Below, one piece after another: positions 48,524-59,710 of a DNA stretch of 64,000 nucleotides; positions within the stretch are counted from its first letter, which is position 1, and each line of letters opens with the position of its first letter. Below the pieces are notes generated by a model. It saw nothing but the letters and a program-made list of their open reading frames with translations, made no database searches and was not told the origin of the DNA. Position numbers and translations under genes: made by a program. This DNA comes from Centroberyx gerrardi (lineage: Eukaryota; Chordata; Actinopteri; Beryciformes; Berycidae), in NCBI RefSeq assembly GCF_048128805.1, contig NC_136004.1, positions 15,811,812 through 15,875,811 on the forward strand, given 5' to 3'.

Positions 48524-50506
48524 CATGAAATGCAGTCTGTCCTTGGGACACAGGGGGCTTTTCTATCACTATCTAAATTCATCTTAGGCAAAGGGTAAGG
48601 TTTAATGTGCTGACCACTGACTCCGTTCAGGAGATACAAACACAGTAACAGCTGACTGAGGTTAATGGAGGAGGCTGATTACAAGCCACTGGGCTTACAG
48701 GCAATCAGCTGACTGGCTCTGAGCAACAGGCTTCTTCCCAATTGTGGTATCCCATGGTGCCGTCTGATTGCAGTCCACGTATTCCTCTTCCTTCTACACA
48801 ACAAATTAAGTCCTACTCCTTTACCATTTTGTCAGAACGCTATTTTAATATTCACTTAGAAGCCCTGTCCTGTTGCTGTTCCATTGTGTTCCCTTTCCAT
48901 TTTTCCACTGCACCGCATGTGACGCAGCATCCTCTCCCATGTCTCCATATTTGCGTGTGTTTGTCCTCTGGGCAGCAGAGTATTCACTGGGTCCTTGTGG
49001 GACTCGAGCCGGACTGTCAGGAAGGAAGTGCACGTGTGTGCATAAGGAGGGAAGGAAACCAATTCTCTCAGGACCAGACCAAAACGTTACAACAGAGAAA
49101 ACAATCCAAACAGCTCACATAATCACTACCTAAATCTGTGTTAGGCCAACGTTGTAAAAATTTAAGCCACCCACCTTACAGTGAGACCACTACTTTCTTT
49201 GAAATCATCACAGAAATTCACACAAACCCCAAACCAGAACAAGGGTCTAGGCCTTGAGGTGAGACTGTGGCCAAGGTGTTTGGAAGGGTGAGGTTTTCAG
49301 TGCTAAAAAGCCCCTGCAGACATGCTGAATATAGGTTCATATAGGCACTGTGTGTAGAGTGTTTACCTCGATCAGAATTCAAAGAGTCTACAGCTTACAA
49401 CAAATATAAAGCATTTTCCTGATTACACAATTGATTCACCAATTTACAGATTTTAAGTCTTGACATAGTAATCACACCTTTCAAAATAAGTACACAAATG
49501 AGCAAACTCTGTGGCTGTAACCTATGAATTACTAATTCGTCTATGATTAAAGACATTTAAGACACAGACACAGTTTAGCAGCCGATGCAGCAACTGAGAG
49601 GGTGTGGACCTGCCACAACAGCTGCTTTTAGCTCAGTGCATGCTGCTCTAAAATAAAGCCTTGAACTATTCATCACAATTCATAAAAAGTCTGTGCTTGA
49701 GAAGAAACACCTTCACTGCCTAAACTACAGTAAGTAGAAATAACATTTCCCAGTTCCTGTTTCATATCACTGAAGTGCTATTTCAGTTGTTGACATGAAT
49801 TAGGGGTTGATCTTAATGGACACAAGAAAGAGGCCATGCATGAAAACCAGAGACACAGAGAAAAAAAAAAAACAGCAACCAAAGAGGAAAGAAAAAAAAA
49901 AAAGCCTTTTTTTTTTTTTTTAGAAGTGGAAGCCGTTGGTTCTCACACACTTCTCTTCCCAAATTAGATCTGGCCTCTGTTCTGCAGCCTGAAGACGCTG
50001 CTCTGTGTGGATAACTAACAACCGCCACATGTCAAAGTCAACCCTAAATCTATGACCTGCTAGTCTGCCATAGCCTTCTGGGGATAGGAAATGACTCTAA
50101 AATAGACAGGAAGTTACCTATCACTGACAAGAGTATGAGCAAACTGCCACTGCACACAGACAACATCTGCGTCTACATTTATAGACAAATACAGCAAAGG
50201 CTTTATTGAATTAGCCACATTCTTGACAAGATTACTGAATCTCTCACTGTGACCAATATCTCATATTTTAATTGTAAATACCAGATAACAGCATGTGAGC
50301 TTTTTAGGTTTTAGGTCATCATTAACAATAGTGCTTTAAATCCACTTATTTTCATTTCTTTCTTAGACGTAAAGTCACACTTGACAGTCAGGTGTGGCAC
50401 CTTTAGGAAAAAGCATCTGGGTATGCCGCTATTGCACCAACTAAAAGACCATGAGACAAGTCTGGCATTTCGCTGTCAAAACTGAGAAAAGGATGCAGGT
50501 GGCAAA

Positions 50507-50540
<34 letters not shown>

Positions 50541-53500
50541 ACTACTTTGTGTTTGGAAACCCTCTCAGTGTCTTTTATTCTTACCTCAGTGCGTGTATGC
50601 AGTACACCACCTTGGGCATGTTTTTGCGATCATACACATCTGTCGTTTCGGGATAGAATATCTGAAAGTAGAAACCACAGTAGGTATTAGTCACTCTGTC
50701 ACTCTCTTTATTCTGCTGCAGCCAAAGAGGAACGCACCATCCATCACAATGATCCCTTCAAATGTCAGCATGTAGGCAGGCACATGGAAGGAGGGCTTCA
50801 GTGAAAAACTGTCATTGTTCATGGTAAATATCCAGTTGTCCTGGGTGATTTTGGTTATGATTTTTGAAATGAGCATCGCACACGTATTGGCGTAATGTAT
50901 AAAACTTTAAGCTTTTACCCATGAAGATGTCACACCATGCACATAACCACTTTTATGAGGACAGTTTGCAAAACACTGGGCCAAAATCTATTTATCAGCA
51001 GGAACTTGATGGAACTGATGTCATTCCTACCCTTGGCTATCTCTTAATGTGCGTTTCCTTTCTCACTTTACATCAGAATGATGCTCTAACTTCATGGTTT
51101 TACTCGAAAACATGTAAGCAAGTAATGGACAAGGCTATAGGTAACCGAGTTATCCTAGTGACTATTCCTGAAAAGGCTATTCATAAAAAATGCCAATTAA
51201 GCTTGGTATAAAAAGCTACCCCAAAGGGCATGACAGAGATAATTGGGTATCAATTTTACCTCATTTTCCATTTCTAGTATACTCCTCAGGGAAAAGTCTT
51301 TTGTGTCCACTCATAAAAGATGCATCGGGGTTAATACCATTATATTAGACCTGCCACACCCTCATCACAAATTCATGTGTCAATGTTTACTACCTTTCTT
51401 GGCACAGTGACAGACTCATAAAGGTGTGTCCATGTGTGTGTCTGCGTATCATATAATCCCAAGTATAAGCAATTAAACAGTCAACAAAAGATGGCTTTTT
51501 TTGCTCTAGACCTATATCATTTATATTTCACATTAGGCCAAAGTACATAATGCCAGCCTTCAACTCGGCCTATTTTAGTTTTTATCTCTATGTTAATCAT
51601 TTTAGAACCATTTCCGTAGTTTAAGTATTTAGCCACAAATGTCACAAAAGTCATAAAAACAGGTGATCACAAGTGCTGGGACAGATTGACTAAGTGAATA
51701 AAGGTCATGTAAAGTGGCCACAAAAACATTTATGCAATAAATGTTTCAAATTTTGACCCATCATCATCACAAGACTCATTTTCCATTTTTCTCATTTGCC
51801 CCTGATATCCTCTGCCAAGTCCTAAATTGCAGCTTCTTACATTACAATGACTGAAATCCTATCCCAGTGCTGTCTTGGTTGTAGGATGGACTCTACCCTG
51901 TAATATGAGCGACTACGTACCGGCCCTGAGCCAGTGCACAAATGACAAAGCCCAGCGCTTTCAACACCATGCCTCATGTTGCAAAGGGTCACTTCAACAA
52001 TGGGGATCTCCCTGGCTGATGTTCCGATAAAATTCAGCAGGTAAATTAGCTTCGAAAATTGGTATGTTGACATCAGCCCCTTATTACTTTTCATAAAGCG
52101 GCGTTGCACCAACTTGGGGCATGGGCATCATAGAACTGTCCATGTAATCCACATTGTACCAGTTTACTGTAGGAGTGAATCCATCTTACCTGGAATCCCA
52201 CTGAAAAGCACAAGGGACTTTTTTGACTTGGCAAAGGACCTCACAGGAGGATATCACCTTTTCATGACTTTTATGAAAACTTTCATTCATCTGTAAATGG
52301 GGTACAGACTGTAACAGCTGACATTTTTAATAAAAAAGGCCCTAAAAAAAAATGTAAAATAAGGCTTTGAAGTAAACTTTGCTTACAGTGTATTGATGTT
52401 TTGAAGCAGAATGCACGAGTCTGTAAGTGCACTGTGCATATTTGCATACATGTTTGTGAAACAGGGAGTGTGTGTCTGCTTGCCTGTGTGCATGCATGAG
52501 TGATGGCTGTGCAAGCTCCTCACCTTGGGCAGCCCCACTGACTCCATGGCTCTGAGCCACTGCACTGTGTTGTCCGTGTGTCTGAAGTGTAGCCCCGTGC
52601 TCTGAAAATGAAACAGGAAAACAGACACATGAGCATTACCTCACAGAAACCAAGTGCCAATATGACTACCAGCTGTAATGAAATGGTACAAAATTGTTAC
52701 CTCTACAACATGGAAAGAATTGATAAGGGGGATGTTATGACACACAAATAATTATAGAAAAGCAAGGTTATCAAGCCAATTTAATATGGCATCTCACAGT
52801 CAAATGAAGTTTGTTTATAATTCGAGGGCTTGGAGCCAAAGGGGCGTAAGTGCGTTATAGTAGATTTTACAGGACAGCCAAAACAAATTTTGATCAAACT
52901 TGGATCAGCTGCCGTTACCACATACTAAGCACAATATTTTAACTTTTTGTGTTATCAGATTGAGCATTACTATAAAAACAATACTGCTACAGTTTAAGTT
53001 GAATTATATTTGTTAACTTTTTTAAAAATGGCAAAAGAGTGAAATACGCCTTTTTGGCACAAACATTGTCCCAATACAGCCATGCAGAATATGGGCATAT
53101 GTAAGTAAACAATTGTAAAACACATTCATTTTAATACAAATCTAGCAATTACACTTCAATCAACACTGAAATATAAAACAAGATCAGAATGAATATCTTT
53201 ATCTTGAAGTAATGCTCAGCAACTTTCACCAAGGCCTTTAAAATTGTAGGCTACATGGAACATTTTTTTCTGTTAAAAAACTTTTAATAAACCTTTTTAA
53301 TAAACCTCTATAGACATAAGAAACTACTTTTGATTCTAAACTACTACTTTTTTCTTCTTTTGCTAGTATAATACAATTTTGTATGTGTCCCACACATTCA
53401 AAGACCTGTAAAACTCCTCATAACACTGAGGGATAACTTCAGCTACCAGCAGTCTTACTATCAGAGCTCATCTTGACCAGTTCACACTCCTGACATTATA

Positions 53501-56500
53501 AAATAACATTTTGAATCTATAGGCCTAAGTATGTCATGGGAATATTAACATATTTACATTCATCTAATATTGACCTAGAATATTAATTAGGATATGAATA
53601 GGATACTAAAAATGATGTGATCATGCTGCCGTGCTAGCATTACTTACGTCAGCATGCATTTTGAGTTGACCTAAGTGCTGTTAGAATCCTCTACCCACAA
53701 TGCTTGTTCAGTGTCAAAAGTGGGGTTTTGCTTGGTGTCAAAAGGGCGTAAGTGCAGTTACGCCCTTTTGACAGCAAACAAAACCCTACTTTTACTGTTA
53801 CGGCTTTCAGTTTTTGCTTAATTAAAACTTATGGGTCATGATTTCAGTTGTGTCCTTTTGGCACTGAAAAGATCTCACTGAGACCTTTCAATTGATATAT
53901 AATACTCATATTCGCCCAAAATCGCACTTACTTTGGCTCCAAGCCCTCGAATTTGTCAAAGGGCAATGTAGTAGTTTATCTTATTGTATCAGCGCAACAG
54001 CTGAATGCTTCAATGAGGGCCTGACCCTCACCCTGCCTCCTTTCCCTCTTTCCTGTAGAAGATTGTTGACAGGAAGTGAGGATGTCTGTGAAGGATCTGG
54101 ATCAGAGTCTTCCTGTCCGACACCATGCAAGTTTGTTGAGGATTGCGGGGGAAGCTAAGCAAATATAACCTTATCCAACTTGTGTAGTGAGGTCTCTTTC
54201 CTCAAGAGGGATTATCCATATCAGAAGTATAAATCAGAAGTGTGTAAAAGGCAGATGAGAAGATCTCCATATAAGGGTAAACGCCAATGGGTTCAGAATG
54301 GAAACGCACCTTATATCGGGCCTGGTCTCTGTCGTAGATCCTTTTCTCTGACACCATTTTGGGGGCAAAAAACTTGGCGAGTTTGCCGAGGTAGACGCCA
54401 TTCCTTAGTCCCTCCTCCAGTTCTGTGGTGGGGGGCAGGTCCTCCTCTAGACATGCCTCCATCCACCTGAGAATACACAGATATTGACCTCAGAACAGGA
54501 CTAGGACTCTCAAAAGTATCTCTACACTATGTTCATCTTTTCGGAAGAAGATGACCTTAGCGCAAAATTGCTTTTGGGAAAGTTTCTAATTTCTAAGACT
54601 AAGCAAGCAAGTTAATGGTTAAATGTAAAAGTTGAAAAGTGATATCTCAGGCCATCGCTTGAGTGACTATGGTGAATATGACTACTCTCTCTCCAACAGG
54701 AGGAAATGAGTACAACAAGAGCTCAATTCACTCGAGTAACTGGTTACACAACAGACTAGTTTCAGTTTAATCTCAGAACTCTTGAACCCTTTAAATTCAT
54801 GGATCGAGTTGACTTTCCTTTTAATGCCAAACTCAATGCTATGGTTACAGTGGGGATATAAACAAACAGAACCTTAGTCTGTCCCTCACCTTGTCACCTG
54901 AGATCTAAGAGAGTGCAATGTAAGCTGTTACCTGACTGGATGCCTGCATGTACTCAGCAAGTCAATATTGGTTTTTCCTGCACCTGCTGCACTGCCTGGT
55001 CTAAGCAAAAATCCAACACTTGACCAAGAATATTATACAGATATAAATTAAATGGACCCCAAAGTACACATTTCAGCATATTTATGATTGTGAGGGCCAT
55101 CAAAACATCTTGCTAGTCTGCTGAAAACTGTTGTGTTGAATAATTCCTTTTTTAACAAAAGGTAAATGACACCTGGCACTCCTCCACATTTTTAAAATGT
55201 TTCATGGGATCAAGCCAAACCTTAGATAACGCATTGTTAAGTGTCAAAAATGCACTGACATGAATGGGGAAAAAACAACCCATTTTCTCAATACCTAAAA
55301 ATTTGACTTTGTAGATACAGGATTTCTGCAAGGACATGATATATTGTAGGGGCTACTGAATATTAACAGAGGTATGCTATGGTGTATTGAAGTCCATATG
55401 CATCAGCTCTTGCTCCTGCCGCTGATGGCATTGAAGAATAAGGTACAGTACATCCAATATGATTTTGTTTCCAAGTTGGTCAATAACAATTGTAGACCAC
55501 CTGTACATAAATCTATGGGATCAACCAAAATTTCGACAGATTGAAGGCAACTCTCACACATGTGTGAGTCAAGGTGCAGCCAAAAACTAAGATCTATAAA
55601 TAGGCTCCACTCTTGCTCACAATATAAATGTATTATTTATTCTACACAGTTAAAATCATTCCATGGACGTTCCGGCCGGCTAAAGAGTGGCGCCTCCTCA
55701 CTAGATCCATCAAATCACATTTCAAAAGGTCTACTCTATGGCAAATTTAGCCTACAGGCTAACAAAAATAATATGAGCTTATAAAGAACAAAAGCTATTG
55801 AAGTCATTATAACTAAGGGATCATTTTTGACTGAATCCCAATCCCACAAAGAAATGAGCACATAGCCCTGGCCTCATTAAATCAGTGTTAATAAGACATT
55901 AGGCTACACAGCTCCTAAAAGGTACAATATTCATTCATTATGCTAACTGGTGTGTATGCTGTAAATTAACTGAAAGGTTTTGTGTTAAACAAAGTAAACA
56001 AGCAGCCTGCAGGCCAGTGAGAACTGGGCATTGTTACAGGCAGCACCCACACTGTACCCAGCATGCCTTTGTCAGGGGGTTGGGCAGACTTTCAGTCTGA
56101 GCTTTGGGAATATCTGAAGGTCAGCCTTAGGCTTGTAAATGATAACCGACGCTCACCTGTCAAGTTTAAACTGTGAGGTTAAAGTGGGAGGCTGGGTCAT
56201 GGCATCAGGCCAGGGAGCAGGATGCCCAACACCACATATTGTAGTTTTTTCTAACCTGGGTCACTAGTGAAGGCTGATCAGTTCAGTTCTGGAGGCCATG
56301 AATGTTGTGTGATCAGGGGACAATTCTTTGTGAATGAAGGGAAGTTTTATCACTAAGAAAAAACAAAGTGTGTGGGAGGAACAAAGAGAGAGACGGATTG
56401 GAGTAAGTAGACTTATTGGAATTGCTTGCTGAGTAACAATAAAAACGGAATTGAGAGCGTTAGTATTACTTTGTCCACATTCTTTCAACCTGATGTCATT

Positions 56501-59500
56501 TCCATGTGAAAGGTTCAACAGCATAAGCAGAGTCTCTGAGCAGGCTCTGCCAGGTTATTCCCAGAGATATTAGGAAATGCCCATACTAAAGACTAAGAGC
56601 TAGTTAATGATTTGTGAGGAAAGTGAGAGTGAATCATCATAGTCTGAGAATCTGTTACACATTATCTTATTGCCTGGAAGTGAGACCATGTTTTCCATTA
56701 TGGCTACATCTCTCTCTTGATTCTGCACTACTCTTAAAAACAAACTTTGTTATAGTAGCTTGCTAGACTTAAGTTGTCAACTTGGTTGCTCATCATCCTA
56801 CCACTGAATTTATCCTCAGCCAAGGCAGACAGTGCTCAGTGATTTGGCCTGTTTATTTCTTCATTCATGGGTTATTCATACCAGCAAACCATGTCCTCCT
56901 CCAATCTACCAGTAATAAGTGCCCCCTCCCACATACATGCACACAGACACCTTGTTTAGGCTAATTAAGGATGTGTGGGTGCCCAGAGGACCCAGTGTGT
57001 CCAAACATGTGTCAGCACTTTAAGGACAAACGCTAACACACCTGCCCTGTCAACACAAACCCAGTTGAGTGTGTAGGCACCTTAATTAATAAAGCAACCC
57101 CACCATAACAAATTATGTCAGCTGATGCTGTAGATTGCTGTGTGTATTATGCAAGAAAAATCCTAACTACTTTGTGTTGTTATACCTTAGTATTTCACAG
57201 ACTGATGTGTACCGATCATTTTTGCTATGTACTAAGTATATCTGAGAGCTCAGAGTAATTTTCTTAATATTGACAATTTTGGCTATGCTACTTCCTCCTG
57301 TAGTTTTTTTTTTGTGATACAATTAATCCCCACAGGAGAAGTGTTTTTGCTGGCTCCCCTCCAAAGGAAGAGGGCAAAGCGCTGGGTCAGTTACAGTGCC
57401 TCTGGATCCAGGATTTGGTGAACCTGAAGCCTCCTGGTTGAACTTGATTAAGTGGTAACCTAACCAATTGTGATCTTCCTATCCATTTCTGTAGTGGAAA
57501 TTATTCCGAAATATATACACTTTCAGCTTTCTCAAATAGCATTGTGCACATGCTCAGTTCCCAATATTGGTGACATTCACTGATGTCAAGTTAGTCAACT
57601 TTAGCCTGGTATCAAGCAGATGCCACTACGGTAATCAATATCTGTGTTCACCCTCACCAACAGCAAACATTGCCTTTCAGAAGCAGCCTGTTCGGCATTG
57701 AATGAATACTACGCTGAACACAGACACATACACACAGACACAAACAAAACACAGCAAAGCTTAGTGGCTGGCCCTGAGATTCAAGAGCGATTTGGGAGTT
57801 ATCCACTGTGTCATATCGGCAGACTTCTGCACTAACATGACACGACGTTAATCCACCAACTCGGAACAAGCCACTTGTGTACACTGCAGTCCACGTAAGA
57901 GTGTGGGACTACAAATCAAACCTGGACCTGGCCAAAAGAGCCACAATAACCAACCATAAACCAATAAGGAAAGCATGGCTGGCCAATGGCTTCATATAGG
58001 CGTATCATAGAGACTGCAGCACACCATGCAGTGTCCAACTGATGACTGTGAGCATTTGATGGATTCTGGATCCCCATGGTCTGCTTAGAAAGAGGGAGTG
58101 AGTGGGAGAGTCAGAGTGGGAGAAAAAAAGGGTGGACGGGGGGCAGTAGTACAGTTTAAAAGCCAGACAACTTATTAAATCCTTTAAGTTTCATATCTGT
58201 GTAGAACTGACATTTACTGTAAGTGGAGGGGATGAGATGGAGGTGATAGCAAAGATTACTGAGAAAAAAAGAACAGCTATCAAAGGCTCGTCAAAATCAG
58301 TTGGGGAGGAGCGGCTGCACAAGAACAGAAAGCAAAATAATAAGACAGAACATCCTGGCTGGGTAACACAGCTCTCCTCTGAAGCTTTACTTCCTGCAGT
58401 TAAAACAATGTAGTGAGAACTTGTCTCCTGAATCCAGGACAGGCCAGTGCTCCTCTGTTTACAAACTCCCAAAGCAGGCCTTCCTGTCATTGTCCGGTCT
58501 GCAACCTACCAGGCTAAACAAAACATGGCTTTCTGGACTCCGGGACTAAAGTCTGTCCCACACCAACACATTACTAGTAGACTAAACTCCTTAGCTTTGA
58601 GCTATCTCTGTCTATAGAGAGCCTCTTTTAGGAGCTTGTGTCATGTGACTTAGTCATGCTGGTCATGAGTTTGTGTGTGTGTGCGTGTGCGTGTGCGTGT
58701 GCGTGTGTATTGGGCGAGATGAATCAAGTGTGTGTTGGAGTAGGGTGTCTAAAATAATTAAGAATAATAGCCCTGACTGAAAAATAGCCTGTGCTGTGCT
58801 CCAGAACACCTCCGGGCTAATCACGGGTCAGAACAGAAGTTAGAAAACAGAAAAGAAAAAAACACTCCTTCCAAAAGAATCAACAGATGTAAACCGCAAA
58901 CTGTTTACCTACTCCGTGTTGCAGGTACAAAGTCTCCCTCCAGAAACCACTAAGTGTGTGTATGAGTGCGTATGTGTATGTTGTGGGAGGGTGCGTCTTT
59001 CAGCTGACAACATCACCAACAGCAACAGTAAGAGCTACTTGGCAAGTTAAATTCAAAAATCCAGGGGACTTTGAACAACCTAGCATGTAGGTAGCCCACC
59101 ACAATATATTTTATGTCAAACTCTGGGTAGAGAAAATATGAGGTTCACTTGCACCATTTTGCATCCCCGACAAACTTGAATAGGATGCAGCCTATTCAAA
59201 GGACACAAAACAGCCACCACAAATTCATGTCACCACAAAAGGATGTGTAATCAAGTGAAACCAAAGGATGTCTTAGCTCTCCTTAAACATGTTTTCCCAG
59301 GTGTACTGAGGGAGTCAAATGAGTTGCTTCTGCTTAGTTGCCTTGTTCCAGTGACTGCTGACTCCTGACCCCAGAGAGCAGGGTTAGTGAGAGCAGGACC
59401 TAATCCCACGCTCTGTAGTTAACACTTTTATTAACAGTCTGTCCTAATCCTAATCCCGTTTGACAGCTTTCCCAGAATAGAGGTTTCATTCCACAATAGA

Positions 59501-59557
59501 AAGAGGAGTGAAGGGAAGTCAGAAGCACTGAGATGGAATAACAGGAAGTTAGAGAGT

Positions 59558-59610
<53 letters not shown>

Positions 59611-59659
59611 TGAGTGAGAGTGTGTGTGTGTGTGTGAGTGTGTCTGTGTGTGCCTGTGT

Positions 59660-59710
<51 letters not shown>

